DNA of 64,000 nucleotides from Enterococcus rivorum (GTDB lineage: Bacteria; Bacillota; Bacilli; Lactobacillales; Enterococcaceae), in NCBI RefSeq assembly GCF_001742285.1, contig NZ_MIEK01000056.1:80258-144257 (forward strand), read 5' to 3'. A program made the translations under genes and the position numbers. Below the pieces are notes generated by a model. It was not told where the DNA came from. It saw only the letters and a program-made list of their open reading frames with translations, and did not search any database. Below are positions 9,409-19,149 of the stretch, one piece after another (the stretch's first letter is position 1; every line of letters starts with the position of its first letter).

Positions 9409-10080
9409 TTATTCCCCTTCTTTCTGTTTATAAATCCCATATTTTAACCACTCTATCTTTAGTTGAAAATCCGCAATTGCTTGTGTTGTATCGTATGTAG
9501 GATCTTCTCCGATATGTTTATAGGCATTGGTTATTGTAGAAATCACAATGCTCATCATAAGCTGCATAACCAGTCCTAATTCTCGAGTATCCTTAATTTT
9601 AAGCTTTTGATGATCTACAGACTCAAACAATTTTTGTCCCATTTCTTCTTTAGTTCTCGAATGTGAATGATGCTTTAAGTACTTTTCCTTTGAAAAAGAA
9701 GGGGTTACACGATCACTTGCTCGATAATCCATATTCATAAAAAGGTTCTTATAAAATGCGGCATTCGGTCCTTTCAAAATTTCCGATATCATTTTTGTAA
9801 AATAGCGATCAAATCCTTCAACTAAGTCACCCTCGGCAGCTTCGATTTCTTTCTCCAAGTCTCTTTTACTATCTCTTCGTAAATTATCAAAATAGTAAAA
9901 ATATAAATCTTCTTTGTCTTCAAAATATTGGTAAAAGCTCCCTCTTGGAATCTCTGCTAACTTTACAATATTTGCTATTGAAGCTTCCCGTAATGAAGCT
10001 CTAGAGAATTCAGTTTTTGCTGCATCAAGTAGCCTTTGTTGTTTTTCTTTTGGTAAATGAAAGAACGTTTTCGTTGGCAT
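9409..10080 (-). CDS. TetR/AcrR-family repressor of the ABC exporter
   Basis: The real start is the ATG at 10080, preceded by GGAGG 6 bp upstream, giving 223 residues (upstream in-frame codons are in the promoter). The N-terminal HTH lies around residues 33-52, with RGSFYQYFEDKEDLY as the typical TetR recognition-helix signature. The C-terminal ligand-binding part is not assigned to a subfamily beyond TetR/AcrR. It is the first gene of the operon with the two exporter subunits. Two TGACA-N3-TGTCA dyads sit between its -10 box and its ribosome binding site, so autorepression is very likely; the exporter's substrates would be the natural inducers. Confidence 0.9.
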   Translation of the reverse strand: MPTKTFFHLPKEKQQRLLDAAKTEFSRASLREASIANIVKLAEIPRGSFYQYFEDKEDLYFYYFDNLRRDSKRDLEKEIEAAEGDLVEGFDRYFTKMISEILKGPNAAFYKNLFMNMDYRASDRVTPSFSKEKYLKHHSHSRTKEEMGQKLFESVDHQKLKIKDTRELGLVMQLMMSIVISTITNAYKHIGEDPTYDTTQAIADFQLKIEWLKYGIYKQKEGE

Positions 10081-10098
10081 TAATATCCTCCTTCCTTG

Positions 10099-10126
10099 TG
10101 ACAACCTGTCATATGACACAATGTCA
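10099..10126. promoter_or_regulatory. Tandem TetR operator-like dyads
   Basis: Two perfect 13-bp inverted repeats of the form TGACA-N3-TGTCA lie at 10099-10111 and 10114-10126, 15 bp apart. Between them they also create the 12-bp palindrome TGTCATATGACA (10107-10118). They lie directly downstream of the -10 box of tetR, an ideal place to block transcription. Confidence 0.8.
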
Positions 10127-10153
10127 TTATAGCACCATGAAATAGAAATGCAA
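10126..10153 (-). promoter_or_regulatory. Promoter of the tetR-exporter operon
   Basis: Minus strand: -35 TTGCAT (10148-10153), 16-bp spacer, perfect -10 TATAAT (10126-10131). The -10 box touches the first operator dyad. Confidence 0.75.
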
Positions 10154-10225
10154 TAGATACTAATCAAATTTCCATATTTTTTCAATCTTTTTCATCATAG
10201 TTATATAGATTTATTTTTTTGCTCT

Positions 10226-10816
10226 TTACTCACGACAATGAATACTATCGATACACTCAACAATCTGCCTTAGTGATGCTACTACTTGTTCAAAATCATC
10301 ATTAGCATTAATAATAAAGCTATTTGGATAGCTACTAACTTGATTTTTTACTAAAATCTCTTCATCATACAGTTTTAATCTCTGTTCAATAGTTACTGGA
10401 TTTGATTCACGGATGTTTAATCTAGACACCACTTTATCTTTGGACACATCAAAATAAATAGGAATAACTTTAGAACCAAAAAATTGCTCAATTTGCTGAA
10501 ATCCCTTAAAAGTTAAGACATCATAGGCACAATGATCATTAGTTTTTTCAAAAATAGCTGCTTTTCCTACACCGTAATAGTTGCCATGATAAAAGTCATA
10601 TTCAACTAATGCATCATTTTGGATTAATTTTTCAAACTCTTCTGGCGTTTCAAAATAATAATCTACGTGATCCCGTTCGCCTTCCCTTATTTTCCGGGTT
10701 GTATGCGAGACTACTTTATATTCACTTGGAAAAACAGCCTCGGTTACTTTCGTTTTACCAGATCCACTAGGACCCATAATGACAAAAAAATGATGCTTTA
10801 AAGGTTGGTTATCCAT
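10226..10816 (-). CDS. Guanylate-kinase-like nucleotide kinase
   Basis: 196 residues with the P-loop GPSGSGKT (15-22), the guanylate-binding segment VVSHTTRKIREGERDHVDYYF and a YDFYHGNYYGVGK stretch matching the GMP-binding region of guanylate kinase. It is therefore a member of the guanylate kinase family that transfers phosphate from ATP to a nucleoside monophosphate. The usual gmk gene sits beside rpoZ/priA in this order; here the gene is alone, so this is probably a second paralogue whose substrate may differ. The ATG has GGAGA upstream. Not cotranscribed with the bgl operon, which ends in a strong terminator before it. Confidence 0.8.
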   Translation of the reverse strand: MDNQPLKHHFFVIMGPSGSGKTKVTEAVFPSEYKVVSHTTRKIREGERDHVDYYFETPEEFEKLIQNDALVEYDFYHGNYYGVGKAAIFEKTNDHCAYDVLTFKGFQQIEQFFGSKVIPIYFDVSKDKVVSRLNIRESNPVTIEQRLKLYDEEILVKNQVSSYPNSFIINANDDFEQVVASLRQIVECIDSIHCRE

Positions 10817-10913
10817 GGTAGACTTCTCCTTTCAATGGTTCACTTTCTACTATTTTAAGTATACGCGTTTTTATATCAATAGTCTTTGATTTTGATAATA
10901 GCTCGTTGGCAAT

Positions 10914-11003
10914 AAAAAAACATACGGATAAATGATCGATGTTCGTTAAAAAATCAGTTAATAAACCAATCTTTTACTTACATTAAATCATTTTCCGTAT
11001 GTT
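10914..11003 (-). terminator. Terminator of the licT-bglP-bglA operon
   Basis: AACATACGGA-TAAATGAT (from 10919) pairs with ATCATTTTCCGTATGTT (10987-11003) with one bulge around a loop of about 50 nt. On the minus strand the hairpin is followed by seven T. Confidence 0.8.
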
Positions 11004-11009
11004 ATTTGT

Positions 11010-12479
<1,470 letters not shown>

Positions 12480-12525
12480 TTAAACAAAGCTATTCAATCA
12501 ACTTCTTATCGTCGTTACTATTTTA

Positions 12526-14406
12526 TTATCTCACAATTGCTAAGAAATCTTCGCCATTTAGCACTTCTTTTTGATTCATATCTAGTACATCTAAATAATC
12601 CCCACTGTTAGTTACAACGATAGGAGTTACAACTACATAACCTGCCTCTTTGATTTTATCGATATCAAATTTTACTAAAAGATCGCCTTTTTTCACTTTT
12701 TCATCTTGTTTTACGAAAACTTCAAAGCCTTCACCCTTCATTTCAACAGTGTCCATTCCAATATGCATTAAAATTTCAACACCCTCATTTGATGTTAAGC
12801 CAACTGCATGTCCTGTTGGAAAAAGTGTAGTAATTACGCCGTCTGCTGGGGCATACAATTCACCTTTTTTAGGTTCAATTGCAATACCTTTTCCTAATGC
12901 ACCAGATGAAAACACTTGATCTTCAACTTGTTCTAAAGGCACAATTGTTCCTTCTAATGGACTAACCAAAATCGTTTTTGTTGCTACTTTTTCCTGATTT
13001 GATGCTAAATTTTTGTCATTACTCTTTGTTGAATCTGAACCTGCTTCAGGTTTGTCTTCAAATTTCAAAACGAATGTTAAAACAAATGCTACAAAAAATG
13101 CAATTGCTGTGCCAATAATTGCTGCAAACATCCCCGACGTGTCTTTTGTTTCTTGAGGAATAAACCCAGGTAAACTTAACAAACTAACTAATCCAAAGGT
13201 AAAGTTTTGCACATGATTAAAACCAATAAACGCTCCACCCACTGCACCACCAATACAAGCGGCAATAAATGGTTTTTTAAGTGGTAATGTTACACCGTAT
13301 ACAGCTGGTTCTGTTATACCAAAAACAGATGTCAACGCTGATGACAAAGATAATCCTTTTAATTTCACATTTTTTGTCATGAAGAAGACTGCTAATGCTG
13401 CGCCGCCTTGAGCTAAAACTGCTGGTAATAACATTGGTACCATCGTATCACTACCGTATTGCGTTAAGTTCAACATCATAATTGGCACAAAGCCCCAATG
13501 CATACCAAACATTACAAATACTTGCCAGAAACCACCCATGATCGCTCCAGCAGCAATCGGACTGAAATTATACAGACCATTGTAACCTTGACCTAATAAA
13601 TCACCAGCAATACTGCCAATAGGTCCTAATACGATAAATGTTAGAGGAGCGATAACTAGAAAGACTGCTAAAGGAACAAATATAATTTGCAAGAACGTTG
13701 GAATTACTTTCTTAAAGAAACGTTCAATGTGACTTTGACAATAAACACCTAAAATTATTGGAATAACAGATGAAGTATAACCACTTGCTCCAATAACAAC
13801 AGGTATTCCTAAAAAGCTTAGTGTGTTACCTGCTAAAGCTGTAATACTTGGATGAACAAGAGCCATCGCCAAGGCTACAGCTAAATATTGATTCGTTTTG
13901 AACTTTTTCGCAGCTGTAAACGCTAAAATTATTGGTAAGTACGTAAAGATTCCATCTGCGATAGCAAAAAGAACAACATACATTCCTGATTCAGGATTTA
14001 ACCAATTTAAGGTTACTGCTAAAGTTAAAAATCCTTTTAAAATACCCGCTCCAGCCATTGCGCCAAGGAATGGTGTAAAGATAGAAGAAATAATGTCAAT
14101 TAATTGGTTAAAAATATTGCCTTTTGGTCCTTCATCAACAGAACCTTCATTATCTCCTAATTTACTATTTGCTACTAATTCTTTATAAACCTCGCTTACA
14201 TGACTTCCTATAACTACTTGATACTGACCACCACTTTTAACTACTTGGATAACATCAGGATCTTGATTTAAAGCTTCTGTATCAGCCTTACTTTCATCTT
14301 TCAAATTGAAACGCAAACGAGTTGCACAATGAACAACTGAGTTAACATTTCCTTCCCCGCCTACCGCTTTTAAAACGCGCATAGCTATTTCTTGATTTTT
14401 ACTCAT
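12526..14406 (-). CDS. bglP: Beta-glucoside-specific PTS permease EIIBCA
   Basis: Imports and phosphorylates aryl-beta-glucosides or cellobiose-type sugars. The 626 residues are in B-C-A order: EIIB with phosphorylated Cys27 in VVHCATRLRF, an EIIC membrane domain (about 100-450) containing GITEPAVYGVTLP, then a linker and a glucose-type EIIA with active His548 in LMHIGMDTVE. It lies between licT and bglA and is preceded by its own RAT antiterminator and terminator. The EIIB/EIIC part would also modulate LicT by phosphorylation, as in the known Bgl systems. Confidence 0.94.
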   Translation of the reverse strand: MSKNQEIAMRVLKAVGGEGNVNSVVHCATRLRFNLKDESKADTEALNQDPDVIQVVKSGGQYQVVIGSHVSEVYKELVANSKLGDNEGSVDEGPKGNIFNQLIDIISSIFTPFLGAMAGAGILKGFLTLAVTLNWLNPESGMYVVLFAIADGIFTYLPIILAFTAAKKFKTNQYLAVALAMALVHPSITALAGNTLSFLGIPVVIGASGYTSSVIPIILGVYCQSHIERFFKKVIPTFLQIIFVPLAVFLVIAPLTFIVLGPIGSIAGDLLGQGYNGLYNFSPIAAGAIMGGFWQVFVMFGMHWGFVPIMMLNLTQYGSDTMVPMLLPAVLAQGGAALAVFFMTKNVKLKGLSLSSALTSVFGITEPAVYGVTLPLKKPFIAACIGGAVGGAFIGFNHVQNFTFGLVSLLSLPGFIPQETKDTSGMFAAIIGTAIAFFVAFVLTFVLKFEDKPEAGSDSTKSNDKNLASNQEKVATKTILVSPLEGTIVPLEQVEDQVFSSGALGKGIAIEPKKGELYAPADGVITTLFPTGHAVGLTSNEGVEILMHIGMDTVEMKGEGFEVFVKQDEKVKKGDLLVKFDIDKIKEAGYVVVTPIVVTNSGDYLDVLDMNQKEVLNGEDFLAIVR

Positions 14407-14435
14407 TTTTTCTCCTCTTTTCTTTAATTTTGTAT

Positions 14436-14525
14436 ATAAAAAAACCTAAACTGAAAAAACACTTGACTCGTTACACACAATAAATATGTGCATTTTTGTC
14501 AGTTTGTTTTTTCAATATAGGTTTT
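14436..14525 (-). terminator. Leader terminator upstream of bglP
   Basis: TAGGTTTT/AAAACCTA outer arms (14518-14525 and 14441-14448) with inner TGTTTTTTC/GAAAAAACA pairing, followed on the minus strand by a T run. Its 5' arm overlaps the RAT, so binding of LicT to the RAT would prevent the terminator. Confidence 0.8.
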
Positions 14526-14548
14526 GCCTGCATAATCAGTAACAATCC
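14520..14548 (-). promoter_or_regulatory. RAT antiterminator of bglP (LicT site)
   Basis: On the minus strand the element begins GGATTGTTACTG, continues with an ATTATG loop and ends GCAGGCAAAACC. This matches the ribonucleic antiterminator consensus recognised by BglG/LicT CAT domains. It overlaps the terminator in front of bglP. Confidence 0.9.
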
Positions 14549-14622
14549 ACTATGATTGAATAAAAAATAATTTTACTAAATGATTTCTAAAAAGATCATA
14601 ATTACTTAATACTTAAATAGCA

Positions 14623-15465
14623 TTAACTTTTTTTACCTGCAACAACTCGCTGAATATGAATCGTTAAATAAATTTGCTCCGCTTCATCAATCGGCTTTTG
14701 ATAGGTTTTAAGTAGAAAATCATTGATTCGTTGTACCGCTTGAAAAGCTTTTGGATACTTACTCTGAATCAGCTCATATAAAAACTCATCTTCATCATCA
14801 TGGATTTCATTTTGCAAGTAGCGCTGCGCAAAATATTGTAGATGTGTAACAATTCTTTGATAATTTAATGATTCTTCATCAAATGGCTGTCCAAAGTAAC
14901 GGCTAATGATTGTTAGTATATCGCGAACCATCTCGGTAGCAGACATGGTTACTTCCATGTTGCCATTAGCTTGTTCACTATTTACTATATGGAAAGCAAT
15001 AAAGCCAGCTTCGCTTTCAGCAAAAACAACACCAACTTTCTCCTCAATTAAGGAAACAGCTCTTTTTGCAATAGCAAACTCTTTAGGATAGAATTTCTTT
15101 GTTTCAAACATCAGCGGATTAGGCATTTCCAGCCCTTCCTTTGCACGAATAATCGCATAGTGGACATGATCCGTCAATGTAAGATAGATATTAGAAGAAA
15201 GTTCTGTTCCTAATTCTGTTTCTGCCATATCAACAATTTTTTTTACCAAATCAACTTCATCTGCTGGTATGTCTGAAAACAACTGCTGAAAGTGTCCTGC
15301 AGTCGCAGAATCTTTTAAGACAAATTCCTTTTCAACAAAAGCTAGGTCAATTGTGTCCCCAATTTTTTTCTGAAAAGCTAGTCCTCTGCCCATACAAACT
15401 ATTTCTTCCCCTGCTTCATTCTTAGATAAAACAACATTGTTATTTAAAATTTTTTCTATATTCAT
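14623..15465 (-). CDS. licT: BglG-family transcription antiterminator LicT
   Basis: From the ATG at 15465, 280 residues: an RNA-binding CAT domain (1-55, NNNVVLSKN...EIVCMGRGLAFQ) and two PTS regulation domains. The regulatory histidines match LicT numbering: His100 and His159 in PRD1, His208 and His270 in PRD2. An in-frame longer reading would start inside the RAT/terminator leader and is not supported. When HPr phosphorylates PRD2 and the sugar-specific EII no longer phosphorylates PRD1, the dimer binds RAT RNA. It is first in the operon and preceded by its own RAT, so it is autoregulated. Confidence 0.95.
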   Translation of the reverse strand: MNIEKILNNNVVLSKNEAGEEIVCMGRGLAFQKKIGDTIDLAFVEKEFVLKDSATAGHFQQLFSDIPADEVDLVKKIVDMAETELGTELSSNIYLTLTDHVHYAIIRAKEGLEMPNPLMFETKKFYPKEFAIAKRAVSLIEEKVGVVFAESEAGFIAFHIVNSEQANGNMEVTMSATEMVRDILTIISRYFGQPFDEESLNYQRIVTHLQYFAQRYLQNEIHDDEDEFLYELIQSKYPKAFQAVQRINDFLLKTYQKPIDEAEQIYLTIHIQRVVAGKKS

Positions 15466-15486
15466 TAAGAACCCCACTTTTACAAA

Positions 15487-15537
15487 TGAAAAAAACCTAG
15501 AACACGACCACAGCAAAAGATATGGAAGATTCTGGTT
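15487..15537 (-). terminator. Leader terminator upstream of licT
   Basis: GATTCTGGTT (15528-15537) pairs with AACCTAGAAC (15494-15503) with one bulge, followed on the minus strand by seven T. It overlaps the licT RAT. Confidence 0.7.
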
Positions 15538-15561
15538 TTGCCTGCCGAACAGTAACAATCC
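15534..15561 (-). promoter_or_regulatory. RAT antiterminator of licT
   Basis: Minus strand reads GGATTGTTACTG, then TTCG, then GCAGGCAAAACC. It has the same invariant blocks as the bglP RAT, with a different apical loop, and lies about 15 nt after the -10 box. Confidence 0.9.
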
Positions 15562-15575
15562 TTATTTGTAATGAC

Positions 15576-15604
15576 AGCATACCATTATTTTTTACTATTT
15601 GCAA
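15576..15604 (-). promoter_or_regulatory. Promoter of licT
   Basis: Minus strand TTGCAA (15599-15604), 17-bp spacer, TATGCT (15576-15581), then about 14 nt to the RAT. Confidence 0.75.
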
Positions 15605-15964
15605 TCCTTTCCAAAAAAAAAAAATTTTTTTCATTTTTTTGTACCTTTTAATTTATAAATAACACATTATTTTTTATTACTCAATAATAAAAAAGCCCCT
15701 TTGTAGTCTAGATTCTCCTTCTTAAGGAATTAAGTAAAGTAGATTCATTCGATAGATTATTCCTAAAAAGAATTATTAGAGAAGAAATATAAACAAATAG
15801 CAGATACTCTTATGTAATTTGTTCCATCCTGACTTTCTCTTCACTAACTTTATGCTTTGTGACTTTTTTGGAACAGGATATAGCATTTTTAAACCTCTCT
15901 TTATTGAAATAAGAAAAAGATGTGAATAAATACTTAAGATAGTTTAAGACAAAAGAAAATCTAT

Positions 15965-15993
15965 TTGCAAACTTTCTGAAAACATAGTAGAAT
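15965..15993 (+). promoter_or_regulatory. Promoter of the rhodanese-like gene
   Basis: TTGCAA (15965-15970), 17-bp spacer, TAGAAT (15988-15993), about 40 bp before the start codon. Confidence 0.7.
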
Positions 15994-16034
15994 TCCTCTC
16001 ATAGCTCTAAAAATTAAAGCGAGGAATGGTTTAC

Positions 16035-16334
16035 ATGCATCAATCTATCACCATGCAAGATTTTGAATCTCTTTGTCAAGAGGATTTTATTAACGTTATT
16101 GATATTAGAAACACTGAAAGTTACTTAGAAGGTCACTTGCCTCAATCGATTTCTTTACCTGCCACTGTCTTACCAAATAATTTAAATCGCTTAGATAAAT
16201 CTAAAGTTTATTATATTATTAGTTATAGCGGACGTCGTTCAAAAACAATTGCTGGATTCATGAGCGCCAACGGTTTCAAGGCTATCCATGTTATTGGTGG
16301 AATGAAACAGCTTCAGCAAAAACTATCTGCCTAA
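16035..16334 (+). CDS. Rhodanese-like domain protein with Ser in place of the catalytic Cys
   Basis: I choose the ATG at 16035; the in-frame ATG at 16026 touches the GAGG ribosome binding site. The product of 99 residues is a single rhodanese homology domain: DIRNTESYLEGHLPQSISLP is the CH2A-like motif and the VIGGMKQL end is typical. The active loop, normally Cys-x-x-Gly-x-Arg-Ser or Cys-x-Ser-Gly-x-Arg-Ser, reads Ser-Tyr-Ser-Gly-Arg-Arg-Ser (S66 counting from 16026). Without the sulfur-carrying Cys it should not be a sulfurtransferase; it may bind a ligand or partner. Monocistronic with its own promoter and terminator. Confidence 0.85.
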   Translation: MHQSITMQDFESLCQEDFINVIDIRNTESYLEGHLPQSISLPATVLPNNLNRLDKSKVYYIISYSGRRSKTIAGFMSANGFKAIHVIGGMKQLQQKLSA

Positions 16335-16357
16335 CCCTTTAACAAATTTATTTTTTT

Positions 16358-16396
16358 AGCCATAGTTGCTGTATCTGTTCAACTATGGTTTTCATT
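16358..16396 (+). terminator. Terminator of the rhodanese-like gene
   Basis: Perfect 9-bp stem CCATAGTTG (16360-16368) and CAACTATGG (16380-16388) followed by TTTTCATTTT. Confidence 0.85.
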
Positions 16397-16508
16397 TTGT
16401 CTATGAGTCTCTTACTACTATATTCAACATTTTTTTGCGAAAAGCAAAAAACTTGCTTTCTCTTACTTTTTATTAGTAAAATGTAACTGTTATTATTAAA
16501 TTATTTAA

Positions 16509-17141
<633 letters not shown>

Positions 17142-17150
17142 TCTATAAAA

Positions 17151-17190
17151 AAAAGACATCCAGTCAAACTTATGGCTGGATGTCTTTTTC
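17151..17190. terminator. Bidirectional terminator between azoR and the AI-2E permease gene
   Basis: AAAAGACATCCAG (17151-17163) pairs perfectly with CTGGATGTCTTTT (17176-17188), T-rich on both strands. Confidence 0.9.
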
Positions 17191-18365
17191 TATTCTTCTG
17201 CTTCTATTTTCTCAACTAATTCTTCTTTATGATACAAATTAGAAACATCTTTGTACCATTCAAATAAATGAGTGATAATTACTTTTGCAGCAGCATAAAC
17301 TGGAATTCCTAAAATAACTCCAACGATGCCGAAAAGTTTTCCTGAAGTTAATAACACCAATAGGATCGTTACTGGATGAATATCTAACTGGCTACCTAAA
17401 ACTAATGGTGAGACAACTCTTCCTTCAATTGTTTGCTCAATAACAAATACAATCAGTACTTTTACTAGTAGGATCGGTCCACCAACAATGCCTAAAAATA
17501 CTGCTGGAATCATAGCTAAAAATGAACCTAAATAAGGAATTAAATTCAAGAAGCCCGCTGTAATCCCTAAAGTAACAGCATAATCTAAACCAATAATACT
17601 AAATCCCATAATGAACATTACCGCTACAGCAAAAGCAACTGTCAATTGTCCTCGAATATAAGATGAAACTTGTGAATTTACTTCTCCTAACACTTTTAAT
17701 GTAGGCTTTCTTAATCGAGTAGGCAAAAAATTAGTTACATAAGGAGCCAATTTTTTACCGTCTTTCAATAAATAAAATAGAATAAATGGCATAGTAATAA
17801 CGGCCAAAACCACTGTTGCTACAGCTCCGACAAAACTACCCAATCCTTTTACCGTAAGGCTCGAAACATTTTTTATAATGTCACCTAAAGAATTAATGAT
17901 ACGATCGCTTGCATCCTCTAGTTGAGGTCTAAACTGTTCAAACAGGGGATTGCTAAGAATTTCTTGGGTTTTTTTATCAATTGTATCAATATATTGTGGA
18001 AAGTTGTTGGCAAAACTAATGGTCTGTTCTTGAATTTTAGGAATGATTACAACGATTCCCCATATAATTAAGGCTACAACTAAAACAAATAGACCAATAA
18101 TACTTACTAATCGGGATACATTTTTCTTTTCAAGATAATCTACTACAGGATTCATCAAATAATACAAAATACCTGCCATAACTATAGGCAAGCCGACAAC
18201 ACTAAAAAACTGCCAAATCGGTTGAAATAAATAAGAGACTTTTGTAAATACAAGTAAAATCAGTAAAATTAATAAAACCACTAGCAGTGCTGTAACTACT
18301 TGATTATTTAAAAACCAACGCCAGAACCATGAAAATCGTTTCTCTTTTGATTCATGTTTCTCCAT
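17190..18365 (-). CDS. AI-2E family (PerM/YtvI-like) membrane permease
   Basis: About 391 residues with seven to eight membrane segments: two hydrophobic helices near the N-terminus (about 25-85), a soluble helical insertion with the RIINSLGDIIKNVSS stretch, then a hydrophobic C-terminal half with the family motif LNLIPYLGSFLAMIPAV. Members include AI-2 exporter TqsA and Na+/H+-antiporter-like proteins, so the substrate is open. I choose ATG 18365, 10 nt after a GGAG; a GTG at 18374 overlaps the upstream stop. It directly follows the EIIA gene on the same strand, suggesting cotranscription. Confidence 0.85.
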   Translation of the reverse strand: MEKHESKEKRFSWFWRWFLNNQVVTALLVVLLILLILLVFTKVSYLFQPIWQFFSVVGLPIVMAGILYYLMNPVVDYLEKKNVSRLVSIIGLFVLVVALIIWGIVVIIPKIQEQTISFANNFPQYIDTIDKKTQEILSNPLFEQFRPQLEDASDRIINSLGDIIKNVSSLTVKGLGSFVGAVATVVLAVITMPFILFYLLKDGKKLAPYVTNFLPTRLRKPTLKVLGEVNSQVSSYIRGQLTVAFAVAVMFIMGFSIIGLDYAVTLGITAGFLNLIPYLGSFLAMIPAVFLGIVGGPILLVKVLIVFVIEQTIEGRVVSPLVLGSQLDIHPVTILLVLLTSGKLFGIVGVILGIPVYAAAKVIITHLFEWYKDVSNLYHKEELVEKIEAEE

Positions 18366-18370
18366 TTTTA

Positions 18371-18733
18371 TCACGCTCCAGCAGAAATATAGTCAATTGA
18401 TGTTCCAACAGTAATTTTGGGTAATTCATATGGAGATAAATACAAACCATTCATAATCACATTTTCTTGAGGAACATCAGAAAATACTAATGTTACATGT
18501 GAAATACTGTTTAAATTATCGTTTGCAAAAGAACCGACAAAATGGATAGTATATGTTTTATCGCCGATTTTTAGGGTATCCCCGGCTTTCATTTCAATGA
18601 TTTCTGTTTCTTGAAATTTTTGGATAACAGCATGTTCTTTTAACCCTTCAGTAGCTGTTTCACCAAAAAGAATAATCATTGGTTCTGATCCTCCAAGAGC
18701 ATGGGGACCAATTTCGGTAATTAGTGCTTTCAT
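18371..18733 (-). CDS. PTS glucitol/sorbitol-type EIIA component (orphan)
   Basis: 120 residues matching the EIIA-Gut family: ALITEIGPHALGG near the N-terminus with a candidate phosphorylated His11, and a beta-rich C-terminal part ending ITVGTSIDYISAG. No EIIB-Gut, EIIC-Gut, sorbitol dehydrogenase or regulator is nearby. It is followed after 5 bp by the AI-2E permease gene, so the two are probably cotranscribed. An orphan EIIA could have a regulatory rather than transport role; this is inference. Confidence 0.82.
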   Translation of the reverse strand: MKALITEIGPHALGGSEPMIILFGETATEGLKEHAVIQKFQETEIIEMKAGDTLKIGDKTYTIHFVGSFANDNLNSISHVTLVFSDVPQENVIMNGLYLSPYELPKITVGTSIDYISAGA

Positions 18734-18831
18734 CTATTAATCGCTCCTAACTTTTTTATCATAAACAATTATACCATAGTTTGCTTGTTCTTATTTAAAG
18801 ATTTTAGCGAATGATTTATGCTCAACTATTA

Positions 18832-18876
18832 GAAAAAGAGGGTTAGACAAAACTTAAAAAAGTTTTTCTTTCCCTC
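18832..18876 (-). terminator. Terminator of the murA-epuA unit
   Basis: GAGGG and CCCTC arms (18872-18876, 18838-18842) with inner AAAACTT/AAGTTTT pairing, followed by TTTTTC on the minus strand. Confidence 0.7.
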
Positions 18877-18956
18877 CTAAAATTCTAATTAGATACTGGG
18901 AAACAACTCTTTTTCTCCCAACAATATTTCTTAAAAAACTATTATTTATTCAATCA

Positions 18957-19133
18957 TTATTTTAGAAATTCCATAATATGAGTCCAGACTTCTTCTTTGA
19001 ATACATCTCTGGGATCCCCTCCGCCAATAACACCGTAGCCAATCATTGTACCAGCTACAAAAAGAATAATGACTAAGGCAATTACTACTAAAATTTTCAA
19101 TAAAGTCACGACTATATAGCGTGTTGAACTCAT
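18957..19133 (-). CDS. Small membrane protein of the EpuA / 'RNA polymerase subunit beta' family
   Basis: 58 residues with a basic N-terminus (MSSTRY), a strongly hydrophobic helix (about 7-30) and the family signature MIGYGVIGGGDPRDVF, ending EVWTHIMEFL. This is the short protein found directly behind murA in streptococci and enterococci (EpuA, often misnamed DNA-directed RNA polymerase beta subunit). It begins 16 bp after the murA stop with an AAGGAG ribosome binding site, so it is cotranscribed with murA. Function unknown; in pneumococcus EpuA accompanies the EndA nuclease region. Confidence 0.85.
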   Translation of the reverse strand: MSSTRYIVVTLLKILVVIALVIILFVAGTMIGYGVIGGGDPRDVFKEEVWTHIMEFLK

Positions 19134-19149
19134 ACGTTTATTACTCCTT

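Larger units (their letters stand above)
15562..16034. other. Non-coding gap, about 470 bp
   Basis: Holds the licT promoter at its left end and the promoter of the rhodanese-like gene at its right end. The middle (15605-15960) is AT-rich with homopolymer runs; a 7-bp pair TGTTCCA/TGGAACA (15823 and 15869) is the only structure I see. No convincing small gene. Confidence 0.6.

Noticed and set aside
10081..10185. N-terminal extension of the TetR protein
   Set aside because: It would be read from the promoter and operator; ATG 10080 has a perfect ribosome binding site.
10914..11003. Long inverted repeat as a mobile-element end
   Set aside because: Loop is only about 50 nt, a T run follows and it ends the bgl operon; a terminator explains it.
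15466..15558. N-terminal extension of LicT
   Set aside because: It overlaps the RAT and terminator; the CAT domain starts at ATG 15465.
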